The notes below the pieces were generated by a model that did not search any database, was not told the DNA's origin, and saw only the letters and a program-made list of their open reading frames with translations. Below, one piece after another: positions 25,101 through 38,100 of a stretch of DNA of 64,000 bases (positions are counted from its first letter, which is position 1; every line of letters starts with the position of its first letter). The translations under genes and the position numbers were made by a program. Origin of the DNA: Tetrahymena thermophila SB210 (Eukaryota > Ciliophora > Oligohymenophorea > Hymenostomatida > Tetrahymenidae); assembly GCF_000189635.1 (NCBI RefSeq), contig NW_002476373.1, positions 60,862 through 124,861 of the forward strand, read 5' to 3'.

Positions 25101-28100
25101 TATCAAATTTTGGCAAGGTTTATTTGCAGAAACTTATATTAAAAAATAGTTAATAGAGTTAAAATCAAATAATAATATAGAATAGTGAGTTAGTGGTTAT
25201 TGAAGATATTTATATATTTGGAAATTAAACTTTAGATTGCATATTTACTTTAAATAATAACACTAATGTTATTGTTAAACGAGTCTATGTTAATAATGCT
25301 AATAATTATTAAGTTTTTATAATGTAAAATAATAAATAAATAGTAATTTCTAATTTGACTATTTTTTAATCAAATGAAATAAAAGCATTTTAAATAATTC
25401 TAACAAATACTTTAAGCATTAGTAATATTCTAATTGATTCAGTTAAATTGTCTTCGATATTTGATATACAAGGGTCACAAATTTCACAAATTGAAAATAT
25501 TAGTTTATCAAATTCAGAGCAGATGAAATTAATTTAAGTTTAATCTCTAGAATTAGATACTTTATAGTACTTATCGAAAATTTATAAACTAAAAAATATA
25601 AACATAACTAATTCAATAGACATTTAATTTAATTCTCAAGTAAACAACACAGAAATTTATGACATAAATATAAGCTAATTAGAAATGTCTTTAAATTGCT
25701 TTTATATAGTTGCATAACAATTAGTTATTACTAATTTTACTATATAAAATTCAAAAATGACTGAATAATAAACTGAAAGAACATTAGATAGTTAAGTTTC
25801 TTTAATAATAATTCTTAAATATAATAAAAACATTATTTAAAATTTTAATTCTATAAATAATTAAATGTAAATATTATTTGCTGATCAGCAAGATTATATT
25901 GGAGATACTTAGATAAAGTCTTGCTTATTTTTTGATTCTAAAATATAAAATTAACTGATTGAGTTAAAAAATATAGATAATCTTTTGCTTGATGGGATTA
26001 AAGTAAAAGATATTTATGCATATAATAATGCTTAATCTTCAATAATATTATTAAAGTAATGCAACTTAGTTTTAATTACTAATAGTGTATTTCAAAATAA
26101 TACCAATAGTTAAGGGTTTGGTGGATCTATTTATGCAGTAGATAATAGCATTATTTAAATAAATAATACTAGATTTTATTTAAATAAATGTTTAAAATAA
26201 AACGGAGGTGCTATCAGTATTTAGAATATAATCATACCAGGAAATTTAATTATTATTTAAAGTGAATTTATTAATAATGAAGCTTATTACTCAACAGGAG
26301 GTGCAATAAACCTTTATAATTCTAATATGATACTGTAAAATTCAACCCTTTCATTGAATATAGCTTAAATAGGTGGTGCAATATATTATGAATAAATAAT
26401 ACCAGATTTTATTTTAGAATTTTAAAAAGGAAAAAATTTGAACAATATTATATCTTAAAACTATGCAAAAATATATGGAAAGAATTTTGGTTCAACTCTA
26501 AGAAATATAAAAATAAATATTGATGATATTAAAGTATCCTAAGAATATGCTACGATATAAACCTAAAATGGAATGATTGATGTTAAATAATTTAAAAGTG
26601 GTGATAAAATATATTTTAAAAATGTATAAATGCTAGATGAAGAGAATAATCCAATAGTAATTTCATTTAATAATCAAAGCTAGTATATTTAATATAGCTA
26701 TGATGTATAAACCATAATTGATTCAATATAAGTTTCTTTTTAATGGGATAAAACTAATTAATAGATATAGTTAGTAGGAGAACTATAATCAAAATAATTT
26801 GTAGATAGTGGATTTGAGCTAAATGGTTAAATTATGTTCAAACCAGAAAATAGTATGACACTATAAATTGTTTCAAATAATTTTCCTTAGCTTATGGATT
26901 CAAAAGGCAATATTTATATATAATAAGGATAACTTTATTAAAATATCACAATTTATTTTGATAAATGTTCTTAAGGATAAATTACTAAGTAATAAAGTAA
27001 TTCAATAATCTGTGAAGATTGTCCTGAAGGAAAATACTCTTTGAATATAAATGATACAGTTTGCTCATAATGTCCTGACTCAGCTATTAAATGCTATAAA
27101 TCAACAATACTTTTAAAAAATGGATATTGGAGGGAAAATATATAAACAGATTAAATATTATTTTGTCATTTTAATCCTAGCTCTTGTCTACCTGAGTCTA
27201 AAAACTCTAAAGTAAATTTGACAATTTCGACAAGATTTATTCCTAAACAATTTAAAAGATTTATTACAATTTTTTTTTTGAATAACCAATTTGAATTGTT
27301 GCATTTCAAAATAAATAATTGCAGCAAGTATTAATTTTAAAAGATTATAAATTAAATACTTAAACTTAAAAATTAAAAAAAGCTCTTTTATTAAATCAAA
27401 AAATAATTTTTTTAAAAGGATTATTGTTTAGAAGGATATAGAGGACCACTTTGCTATACTTGTGATACTTATGGAGAATTATGGGGAAAACACTATTCAG
27501 AAATGTTTGGTTCTGGGAAATGTTATGAATGCGAAGGCAGTTTTGCTCTTGTTATCACAGAAAATATAATGATATATATCTCAATCTTTTTCTATATTTT
27601 TGTAATTTTAAAAAATATAATTAGAAAGCTCTAGGCTAAATTAGCTGGTTACTTTATCAATAAAGCAAATATATTATTTTTAGGATCAACACGTAATTTA
27701 TCCATCAATATTCTATATTAATTTATTATTTTATATTTATTAGTAAGACAGTCTGATAAACCTTAAATAGTATCCAAAATTCTAACAGATCATTTATAAA
27801 TTTTATCTTTGATAAGTTGTTTTTCTTTCAGTCTCCCTAATTATTTTAAAACTCCAATTTAGCTGTCTGGAAATTCTTTAAGTGTAACAAGTAAATCTAT
27901 TGACTGTTTATTGTCAAAATACCCTATTCTTTAACCTTTATGGTTTTATTAATTTTTGTGGTCACTAATATTACCTTTTTCATTGTTTTTTTTCTACCTG
28001 ATATATGGAGTTTGCTAAAAATATATCAAAAAAAATAAAATTGTACTTAATTATCTAAACACAGCTTGCATCTTTATTTATCTCTACTTTTTCCCTATGG

Positions 28101-29423
28101 TTATTATACTCTTAAGTAGATCTTTGAATTGCATATAGATAGGAGATAAAAGCTACCTAGATTTAGATATAAATATAAGATGTTTCGATCCTAAATATCA
28201 CAAACCTTTTATATTTTATTTAAGCCTACCATTATTATTTATTTGGGCGATAATAATTCCTTTGTTTCTTTTTATTAAAATAAAATAAGGAAAGTTAAAA
28301 AAATGGTCAATATTTATTGAAATAAAATATTCATTTATATTTGCAGGATACAAAGAAAAATTTTATTATTGGGAGTTTGGTAAATTAGTATATAAATCGT
28401 TGCTTATTATAATTTCAATATTGATGCAATAGAATGAAGTACTTAAAGTAAGTTCTTAATTATATATTTAAATAATGATTTCTTATTTCTTTAGTAAAAT
28501 TTTCTTAAAAACATAATTACTTTATGTTCTTATTAAGCTAATTTTTTCTTTTTTAAAAAAGATATGCTTGATGAATGTTGCTCTCATATTTAAAATATTT
28601 GTAATATTCAAATTCAAACCATATATTAGCAAAAACTTTAATAGTATCTTGTAGAAATCTGCTATAATATGTGCCTTATCATTAAATTTAAGTTCAATTA
28701 TTTAAAATATATCAAATCCATACTAATAAGCCTTATTATGTATATTTCTAATTTTTCTTAATTTGAAATACATTCTATAATTAGCTGTTGGAATAAGCTC
28801 AAGAACTATCTCAAGTGATTAATTAAAAAGGAGCAAAATAGAAAATTGTTTAATTTATTTTAAATAGAAATATCCATCTTTGTTTGAAAATATTCAAATA
28901 GAAAATAAAAATAAAATTAAATCTCTAATGAAATTAAAAATTGTTAAAAGTAAAATTAAAATGTTAGTTGAATATTTTAAAAATAATAATTTTTATGGCA
29001 TAGAATCAGTACAATAACATTTTAATTTACAAAGAACTTCAATTATATCTTCTAAATCAACATAAAATATATTATAAAATAGATTTATTTTAAATGATAA
29101 AAAAGAAAGTCCTTCCTTCTTTAAGAAGAAAAATTCTTTTAAAAATATGAGAGATAAATGGAATTACTATACAAGAGGAACCAAAGAAAGCCCTTTAAGT
29201 ATACTTAATTATTTTAATTGTTATATTTTAAATTTTATATTTTATATTTATAAAAGATTCTAATCGTTTTACTTATGAAGATAACACATAAGATTATATT
29301 AAAGAAATATAAATTATGGAAACAGGTAGTTTATAAACTAATAGTTGCGATCAAGGAAAACAACTAACTTTTAATATTGAATCAGATAAAAAATATTAAG
29401 AAATACTAAATTTAGATAGTTGA
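19161..29423 (+). CDS. giant Cys-rich, beta-helix, multi-TM surface protein (copy A)
   Basis: Six exons, 19161-22520, 22574-22741, 22799-27211, 27419-28447, 28562-29198 and 29257-29423, join in phase to 3257 residues ending at TGA. Start: MCLSYLLASIFINLLYVNA is a signal peptide and this ATG is shared with copy B, unlike an in-frame ATG at 19122. Order: Cys-rich furin-like module (residues about 20-170, CLPCSSNCLDCF); a long, Asn/Tyr/Ile-rich ectodomain of unknown fold; a stretch near residues 2270-2400 with GGSIYAVDN, GGAISIQN, FINNEAYYSTGGAINLYNS and GGAIYY, i.e. GGAI and FxxN repeats as in Pmp-type parallel beta-helices; CEDCPEGKYS near 2580; an EGF-like DYCLEGYRGPLCYTC starting exon 4; about 7-9 TM helices (to about residue 3000); a basic cytoplasmic tail. 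The topology predicts a large extracellular sensor or adhesin; function and ligand unknown. It is divergent from the kinase-LRR gene. Confidence 0.9.
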
Positions 29424-30130
29424 AAAAATAGATATAAATAAATGAATTTAAATTTATTCTCAAAAATGCTATTATATAAATATTTAGAAAACTATTTTTA
29501 TATATAAATAATTTTTATGTATTAAGTTAATCTTTCCACCTTATAAAATTCTTTTTTTATATAAATTTTTAAAAATTTGATAAAAATATATCTAGAAATA
29601 TTGATTAGGATAGAAAGAGGAACTAAAAATTTAGTTTTCATAAATTGAATTATTTATTAACATTTAATATAATAATTATCAACCATAAAAAGATTTTAAC
29701 AAATTATGCTCTAAAAACAATTCCAAAATTAATATTAAGTTTAATGCATAAAAAAAAAATCTTAATTATATATCATTGTGTTTGAATATACATAATTTGA
29801 TATACTCATCCCTGCTTATTTTTTAATTACCAGCTTGCTGCATTAAGAATTCACTCTTTTTTTAAAATAATTTTATTTTGTAACTATATGTTTTTATATG
29901 AGTCAATAAAATATTTATGTATAAAAATATAATAAATTATTTTAACATTAAAATTCTATTTATAAGAAGGAGCACATTGTGTGGTACAAAAACGTAGCTA
30001 ACAGAAGTTTCTCATATAAAATACTTCTGAATCAATGCTAAGAGATAAAAATGTTTAGAATTTTGACAAAATTTTTCCAAACATGGTTATGGAGTTTCCT
30101 GAGCCTATTGAATTTTATTAAATCATATTG
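29424..30130. other. 3' flank of membrane protein A
   Basis: AT-rich flank whose 29430-29930 part is repeated downstream of the gene fragment at 30820-31330, with the shared CAGCTTGCTGCATTAA and GATATACTCAT segments. 29966-30030 is unique and GC-richer with two small hairpins: CACA/TGTG at 29973-29983 and CAGAAGT/ACTTCTG at 30002-30029. No coding region seen. Confidence 0.5.
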
Positions 30131-30815
30131 AATATCAATAAAATTAAGAATTTTCGATCATAAATATCACAAACCTTTAATATTTTATTTCAACTTACCA
30201 TTATTAGCTATTTGGGTGATAATAATTCCTTTCTATATATTAATTTAAAAGAAACAAAATAGAAAACTGTTTAATTTATTTTAAGTAGAAATATCCATCT
30301 TTGTTTGAAAATATTCAAATAGCAAATGAAAATTAAATTAAATCTCTAATAAAATTAAAAATTGTTAAAAATAAAGTCAAAATGTTAGTTGAATATTTTA
30401 AAAATCATAATTTTTATGGAATAGAATCAGTACAATAATATTTTAATTTATAAAAAACTTCAATTATATCTTCTAAATCAACATAAAAGATATTAACAAA
30501 TAAATTTATTTTAAATAGTAAATAAGAAAGCCCTACCTTGTATTTAAAAATATGAGAGATAAATGGGATTACTATACAAGAAGAACTAATGATAGTTGTT
30601 TAAGTATTCTTATTTATTTTGCTAGTTATATTTTAAATTTTATATTTTTTAAAGATACTAATCGCTTTATTGATGAAGATAAGACATAAAATTATATTAT
30701 TGAAACATCAATTATGGAAGCAGGAACTTTATAAACTAATAGTGATAATGAAGGAAAACAACTAATTTCTAATATAGAATTGAATAAAAAATATTAAGAG
30801 ATACTTAATTTAGAT
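30130..30815 (+). pseudogene. decayed fragment of the membrane protein 3' end (copy C)
   Basis: The stretch at about 30155-30225 matches copy A at about 28185-28255 (the region encoding FDPKYHKPFIFY), then jumps to sequence matching copy A from about 28830 through the last exon (SSKSTQ, NMRDKW and the final intron are recognisable), ending where copy A reads LDSTGA. Here the stop has become TTA. The long internal deletion, missing exons and lost stop mark it as a non-functional remnant. Its 3' flank also resembles that of copy A, so the event duplicated the gene end plus downstream DNA in tandem. Confidence 0.75.
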
Positions 30816-31571
30816 AGTTTAAAAATATATATAAGTAAATATAAATGAATATAAATTTATTATTTGCAAAAATGCTTTATATAAATATTTAGAAAATTAA
30901 TTTTTATGTTTAAAAATATTTTAAAAAACAATTAGCTTATAAATTTATTTTTTTATTCAAGTTTTTTTAAAATATTATTAAATATTTTTGAGATATTGAT
31001 AAGGCTAGAAAGAGGAACTCAACATTAAGTTTTCATATAAATAGTTCACTTATTAACATTTAATTGATAAATTATCAACCAGTTTAATACGTTTCATACA
31101 CCCTATCTATAAAATATAAAGGAGACTATTCTGGTATTCAAAAAAAAAAATCTTAACTATATATAAACGTGTTTGAGTATTCATAATCTGATATACTCAT
31201 TTAATGCTTATTTTTTGTAATAACAGCTTGCTGCATTAATACACCACTCTTTTATAAAAATAGTCTTATCTTGTATGTATATGCTTTTTATATGAGTAAA
31301 TAAAATGTTTATGTAATAAATAAAATAAATTATTTTACACTTTTTAGTGCAATAAAAACAAACAATTATATTTTCAAATTCATCAATCAAAAATTTAGAT
31401 ATTTTTGTTTATATAGCTTGTAATAAATATTATTAGAATAAGGTAATATGATTTTCAAATACTTTTATTTTCCAAATTTATTATTTAAATATTATCCTTT
31501 TTGAATTTTATTAAAACATATTAAATATTAATAAAAATTAAGATAAGTTAATAGAATTTTAGGATATTAAA
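30816..31571. other. spacer with duplicated flank, upstream of LRR gene
   Basis: 31140-31330 repeats the 29750-29930 flank of copy A. A TTGAATTTTATTAAA-type segment at 31502-31550 repeats 30107-30153, so fragment C and its flank sit between two copies of this segment. The last about 100 bp before 31572 should hold the LRR gene promoter. Confidence 0.5.
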
Positions 31572-34500
31572 ATGAGTAATTTGATAATAGCATAATCATC
31601 AAAATCATTAGATTTTTTTAAAAAAGAGCTAGAATAAAACTCAAAGAGATCATCAATTTCTGTTTAATTTTAGTATATAAAACTATAAGCTTTAGAATAT
31701 TTAGATTTATTAGTGGATCATCTATAATAGTATAGACATTATTTTTAAATTTTTATCAAAATCTCTAAAAATGTAGTGATAGGTGATGAAGGATATAAAA
31801 AATTAGCATAAAGTTTGAAAATATTAGTAAATGCTTCAATATTACATTTACAGATAGATGAATCTTGTCATGTTGAATATTCAGAAATGTTACACTTGAC
31901 AGAAGCAATTGCAAATTTAAAAAAATTATCTGATCTAAGCATTATGATAGAAGGATATAATTATATTCAAAATGAAGGATTGTAATATTTGGGAGCTATT
32001 TTTGAAGAACTTCCTAATCTTAGTAAGCTTTAGATTTTAATAGGGCAATAAAATAGATACGATGAGAAAGGATTTATATTTTTTTGCGAGAAATTAAAAT
32101 CTATCAAACAATTGGAAAAATTTTAATTAGATATTGATGGGAAAAAAATTAAAGAAAATGGATTAATAGTTTTTGCAAAAGCATTAGAACACTTTTAAAA
32201 CTTAAAAGTATTACATTTAAATATGTTATTAGGACAGTTATAAATCGATGGAGCTATAAAATTAGCAACAGCTTTGGGATCTTTAATTAATTTAAAAGAA
32301 TTAAACTTTTTTATCTCTTATTAAAGCAGTTTTAGTTCATAAGTTTAAATAGAGTTCAGCAAAAATTTGAAAAATCTTAAGAAACTTGAAAGTTTATAGA
32401 TAGAAGGTTTGTACTATCTTAATGATGAATAAGCGATAATTAGCTTTGCTGATGTATTTAACTAAATGTCTTAACTTAAATAATTAAATTTGAAAATAAA
32501 TTCTTAGAAAATCCATGGTAAATATGCAGCTTCATGTTTAGGTAATAGCCTTAAAAATTTAGTAAATTTATTTGACTTTAAATTAACAGTTGATAGTAAT
32601 TGTAATATTGGAACAATTGGTTTGTCTGCTTTAGCTTAAGGTATAAAAAATATGAAGCGTTTGATAAAATTGCAGATTTTTATAAACGAAAATAATTAAG
32701 TAGGGCATGAAGGGGCTGCAAGTCTAGGTTAAGCTTTAGGAGAACTTTAATAATTATAATACCTTGATTTAACTTTATGCAAATACAATTAAATAGATTA
32801 AAAAGGAGCTTAAGCTATTGCAGAGGGCGTATAGCAATTAACGAACCTAATTTCATTAGTAATAGATATTAATAATTAAAGTTTTATTTAGTAAATTGGA
32901 ATACTTTCTTTAGGATAATCTTTACAATCGTTGAATAAATTATAATTTTTAAAATTTAGTTTAGTTGAAAGCCTATCAAATTATGGAGTTCAAGGCTTGA
33001 CTTTAGGTTTCTAGAGTTTAAGTAAGTTAAAGCAGCTTTATTTGTATTTTTTTTAAATTGTGAATATTTCTTAAGAAAATCAAAAGAAGTTTTTTGAAAG
33101 TTTTAAATACTTAACTAATCTTGAAAATTTCAACTTTCGTTGTGGTTTATAAAGTAATGAAAATGATAAAATAAATGTATCAGATTTATCTAAAGCCTTA
33201 GCTTAATTAAAAAATTTAACTGCTTTGAGTCTTAAAATAAATTTTTAGAATAATTAAAATTATAATGAGTTCGGTAGAGCTCTTAGTTCTCTTACAAAAT
33301 TAACAAATTTGAATTTAGATGTAAATGTATATGAGCAGGGACCAAAATATTTTGAAGCAGTTACTGAAGGAATTTAAAATCTTATTTAAATTTAAGATTT
33401 AAATCTTAATTTTCATGGATAATAAATGAATGAGGATTTTTCAAAAAAATGTGAAGAAATGTTTAAAAATTTAGTTAATTTAAAGAGGTTATATTTTTAC
33501 ATTTAAATTTCATTAGATGAAAAATATACCATTAAGGAAATAGGAAATATCTTTTAATATTTAAAAAAATTGGAGAGACTTACTTTAAATATGAGTTTGA
33601 AATACACAAATAAAAAATTAGATGCCTCAGAAATTATTTTTTTTGGAAATGGTTTAAGTCATTTAGTAAATTTATAGGACCTCTCATTGATTTTTATGCT
33701 ACCATATATTAATAATCTAAATTTTGATAATATAGTTTAAGGGATCAAATAGCTTAAAAAACTTGAAAAAATATTTGGTATTATCAATATCGATAATGAA
33801 TATTCTGTAAGTATTTTAGATTTTGTGGAGTATTGTGAAAACATTTAAAGTTTTAATTTATAAATTGAACCTTCTTTTAAATTAAATGATGAGAATAATA
33901 ATATTTTTTTGGAAGAATTGGATTAGGCAGAAAATTAAGTAGGAAAGCAATTATCTGAATATAATAGAGAGGATTAATACCTAAGTTTATCATAAATAAG
34001 TGCTTGTATGTAATTAATTAATAATAATTAAAAAGAAAAAATAGATGATTTTTTGAGAAATATTTAGAAATTTAAAAATGTTTATAAACTTAATTTGATG
34101 ATTAAATCTAACAGCTTATTTAGCTATAATTAATCTAAACTAATAAGCTATTCATTAACTAATCTTTAAAAATTAAATAAATTAACTTTAATTTTCTAAA
34201 AGAATAATGGATTTGGAACTCAATCTGCTAAATGTTTAGGAAACTCATTAAAAAGTTTAATTCATTTGGAATACTTAGACTTGTAAATAGGCAATTTTAA
34301 CTAAATTAACGAAGAAGGAGCTCATGGTTTGGCATAAGGTATAAAATCGCTTTTTAATTTGACTTATTTTGTATTATCTCTTGACGAATGCAATATTTAA
34401 AGATAAGGAGCCATAGAAATCGGTAATTGCTTGCAACATTTAGTTAATTTAAATATTCTTCATCTTGAAATTGGATAGGATTCAATAGAAAGTGAAGGGG

Positions 34501-35585
34501 CTGTTTCTATTGGAAGAGCATTCTAACATCTTTCAAATTTAAAATAATTAAAAATTAAGATAGGAAACGAAAACAAAATAAAATAAGAAGGAGCTTGCGC
34601 TTTAGGTGAAGGAATACAAAACTTGAACTTGGATATGCTAGATTTATCGTTTGATGACTTTAATTTTGCACATTCAATTGGGGTTTCCAGTGCGTGCAAA
34701 GCAATAAGTATGATGCAAGATTTATAATAGCTGAATTTGAATATTGGTAATAATAACTAGATAAAATCTTACAGCATTCAAGAAATATCATAGGCCATTA
34801 AATGCTTAAAAAACTTAGAATAATTTTAAATAAAGATTAATTTAAGCGAGATCACTGAGAATTTTCCTTTTGAATCTGTAGATCTAATTAGACTTTTAAA
34901 TTCTTAAAGCATAAATTTTATCTTCAGTAAAGAGAAAAATTAAATTAAAAATGAAATTATACCTAATCCAAATAAAAATATTGATTGTAGAAGTAAAATT
35001 ATTATTTTGACTGACATTAATTTAGATGAAAAAGAAATGTTTTAGAATATATTTTTACCTATTTAGTCTATCAACTTAATACCTTAAATTAAAGAAATTG
35101 AAATAAAATTACCATCATATTTTAATATTACTCAGAATGGAAGCTCAAAATTATCAGATTAAATATATAATTTGTAATTTATTGAGGATTTAAAAATTAA
35201 CTTTGAATATCAATCAATAGGATCTGGAGTTATTAATATTGCAAGCAGTATTTCTAAATTATCAAATTTAAAGTATTTGTCTTTAATTTTAGGTTAAAAT
35301 AATATAACAAGTTTTTAAATCTAAGAAATCGGAAATTATTTAAGCTAACTAAATAATCTAGAGACATTTTAACTTTTGATAGCAAAATAAAATAATTTGG
35401 TTTTTGGTGATTTACTAGCTTTTATAAACAAATTTTATGTTTTATAGAAGCTAAAGTTAGTAAAAATTTAGCAAGGTATTAGCGAATATAAAGAAACCAG
35501 AAAAAACTTGCTCAGATAACTAGCTAGAAAGATTAAAAGATTAGTTCTATTTTAGGTGATAAATGGTAAATATATTTAATATTGA
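31572..35585 (+). CDS. intronless leucine-rich repeat protein, 1337 residues
   Basis: A single TGA-free frame of 1338 codons starting at AAAATGAGT, a typical Tetrahymena start context. After a short polar N terminus, nearly the whole protein is RNI-like LRRs with a period of about 28-33 residues, for example NEGLQYLGAIFEELPNLSKL, KLATALGSLINLKELNF, HEGAASLGQALGELQQLQYL and EGACALGEGIQNLNL. A less regular acidic stretch lies near residues 770-800. There is no signal peptide, TM segment, kinase, F-box or NB-ARC motif visible, so it is likely a cytoplasmic scaffold or recognition protein. It is of the same repeat family as the kinase-LRR gene but has no introns. TGA at 35583-35585. Function unknown. 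Confidence 0.88.
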
Positions 35586-36325
35586 TTTGAAGCAAATATT
35601 TTGGCCCTTACTTGAATCGATAGTTCTAATTTTTATCATATTTTAAAGATTTGTTTAAATCTTTAAACTTTGAGTTTGCTTTATAAAACCAAATTAGTTT
35701 TATGATTAAATTTTTTATTTTAAATAAGTATCTATTGAAAATAAGAAAATAAATCTGTTTATCAAAAAGTATAAAATATTTTATGTGCAGTTTATTAATA
35801 ATTTAAGCATCTTAATAAAAAATTATTATTTCATAATTAAAAATCTATTCCTAATTAGCTCATATTTTTTAAAATTAGCAAATTACTTTTTTGCAAAATC
35901 TTTATTTAAAAAAATTTTTAATTTTATTTATAATTTATCTAAGTAAATAAAATATATGTGCATAGTAAAGAAAATAAAGCCTACTCAATTTCTTTAACTT
36001 TCTTATTCTAAAATAATTTAAATATTCATTACCCTAGAACCCGGATTCGCAGAACTTCCAAATTCAGATTTTTCCAAAATCCAAGAGTGAAATGGAGTTT
36101 TTTTTAATTTCAGAAGAATAGTGAGCTTTATGGAAAGTATTTTTTTTAATTTTAAGAATGTTTTTAACGTTAGTTATTTATCTTGAATTTATAATTAATT
36201 AATTTTCAATTAAACAATCAAGTCATTACTTTTAAAAATAATTTTAAATATTATTATCTTAGGAAACATTTTCAAATATCGATTCTTCTTTTTGATTCCA
36301 AAAATAAATTTTATTTGAATTCTAA
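35586..36325. other. spacer with a GC-richer patch
   Basis: Mostly AT-rich. 36020-36110 is noticeably GC-richer (TACCCTAGAACCCGGATTCG near 36030) and can be read as the tail of an ORF in two frames. It lacks tRNA features such as a paired acceptor arm and a GGTTCGA loop. It may be a relic of a lost gene. Confidence 0.35.
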
Positions 36326-36830
36326 TTCATTTTTGAAGTTTAATCTTAATCTGAGCTCATGTTCTAATTGCTTAATTTTACAGAATTGAGTTAATTTTTT
36401 TGGGTATTTTTATCTAAAAGATGTTTTTTTTAAAAACCTTTTTTATACCGTTAAATCATTTTAATTGTCATATTCTTCATCACTATGTATTTCTTCTTAA
36501 AATGCTTATTTCTCACTACCTCCAAATAAGTTAAATTACTTTTCATTCAAAAATTATTTTTTGCTTCTATCTTTATTTTTGTAAATACTTTATTTGTTGA
36601 AGGATCCTTGTGTTTTTTAGCTTATTTTATTAGCATTAAGAAATAATTTTTTAAGGATTAATTAAACATACTCGAATAGTTTTTTACTTAAAAGTATATC
36701 TTTCTTATTTATTTTTGGATGATTTAATATATTAAATCATTTAATAAGGCAATTTATTTTAAAGCAAGATCATACTTTAGCTTACATAGTCAATCCCATG
36801 CTAATTAATAATAATCTAGCCTATTCATAC
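36325..36830 (-). pseudogene. decayed 5' end of a kinase-LRR gene (block B)
   Basis: Matches the first about 470 bp of the kinase-LRR gene and its 5' flank (16690-17200). KEFLNAKQ-like, GGSDKQEYYEEIQSDEE-like and DLTLQKRNLKK-like stretches are recognisable. The start codon is lost, the frame shifts relative to the intact gene and TGA codons interrupt it. Nothing of the kinase domain or repeats follows downstream, so the block-B duplication either ended here or the rest has been deleted. Confidence 0.75.
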
Positions 36831-37367
36831 ATAATAAATTATAGAATTTGTTAATCCTAAGTTAAATTGAAAAAAATAAATTTAATGATTTATTTAAATA
36901 ATTAATATTCTAAATAACTTTTATTTTTGTATTTAAAAATCAATAAATAAATTTCTTCAATTGTTTAATAAAATACTTATAGTTTGAATATATTCATTTA
37001 ATATTATATTTTTTATATTAAAAATTAAAAACTTAGACAAATTCTTTGAAAAAAATTAAAATAGAATAAATCAATTTAAACAAATTAATTAAAATGAATA
37101 AAATTATTTAATTACTATTTTAGATTTTTTGAAATTTCATTTATCAGAATATAGAAAAATAAAAACACATAAACGATATTTGCATTAAAATGAGTAAAAT
37201 GAATTATGAAAAGAAAAAACACAAAGTAGAAGTAATTTTAAATATTTCTAAGAAACTAAAAATAATTATGAAATAACTAAATTATCATTTTTACTTTAAT
37301 AAAAAAGTTGTATCTTCATAAAAAATTATATTTTTTTGATTTCTTTCTTTAATTTTTGTTATATTTT
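36831..37367. other. intergenic region of block B
   Basis: Aligns with 17170-17650 of block A (5' flank of the kinase-LRR gene and the hydrophobic second half of the small-gene ORF). In this copy that second half is not open, which weakens the case for it being coding in block A. Confidence 0.5.
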
Positions 37368-37718
37368 TCATTTTATTAAACTCCATACATAAATTGATTC
37401 TTTAACAATGCCTAACATGTTTAACCTCTTAAGTAATTTTAGCAGTTATTCTTCTTCTATACTAGATTTATTGTAGCTGTTTCTTTTAATTAAAACATAT
37501 GTAAAATTTAAGAGTTTGTATATTTTTCTTTAAGAATTTGTTACTTCAAAAAGGAAAACAGTAGCAAAATTGCTTTAATGTTTTAGATTGTTAAAATCAC
37601 GATTGCATCCTCTCTAAAAAATGATTCTCTTATCTAAAGTTCTTTTTTGAGTATATCTATGATGCTTGACATAATTTAAAACACTCTTATTGACTTTCAT
37701 TTGATCTTGTTTATACAT
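37368..37718 (-). CDS. small hypothetical protein, 116 residues, paralogue of 17330-18043
   Basis: ATG at 37718 (MYKQDQMKVNKSVLNYVKHHRYTQ) to TGA at 37368-37370. It shares HRYT, RIIFQRGCN and SSIEEEQLLK with the block-A gene, and its frame is retained despite insertions in the middle. A small insertion near the end shifts it to an early stop, so it ends where the block-A ORF turns hydrophobic. No family recognised. It could be a real short gene or a decaying copy. Confidence 0.4.
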
Positions 37719-37873
37719 TTCGATCCTCTACTAATTAAACATGCGATTTTAATGCTGCAATTAACTATTTTTAGTTAGAGTATTTTTTGCTATTGTAATT
37801 AACTATCTAATGTTATTAAAGAAAAATAAATAAATTTTAAAACTAGTTTTACTATATCTTTCTATTTATATAT

Positions 37874-38100
37874 CTATTGTTATCCTAAATCGAATTATTA
37901 TTATGGAGTAGGAAATATATATTTAGTAAAATAATAAATAATATTAGAAGAAAATTTAAAAAAAGGTATACAAATAGGTTTCGAACCTTAATAAACAAAA
38001 AAATATTTAATCAAATATTTAATTTATTTTTTGATGAAGAAATATTAATTTTTTTATCAAACATTTAATTTTTAAAATTAAAAATTTTTTTCATACATTT
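37874..38100. mobile_element. arm of a foldback-type element
   Basis: The segment GGAAATATATATTTAGTAAA...TTTTTTGATGAAGAAATATTAA matches both arms of the element at 39618-40033, including the AGGTTTCGAACCT hairpin and an AAATATTT/AAATATTT hairpin at 38001-38020. It is absent from the corresponding place in block A. Its far end could not be delimited. Confidence 0.55.

Noticed and set aside
36020..36075. tRNA-like CCGGATTCG segment
   Set aside because: No acceptor stem or D/anticodon arms can be folded around it on either strand.
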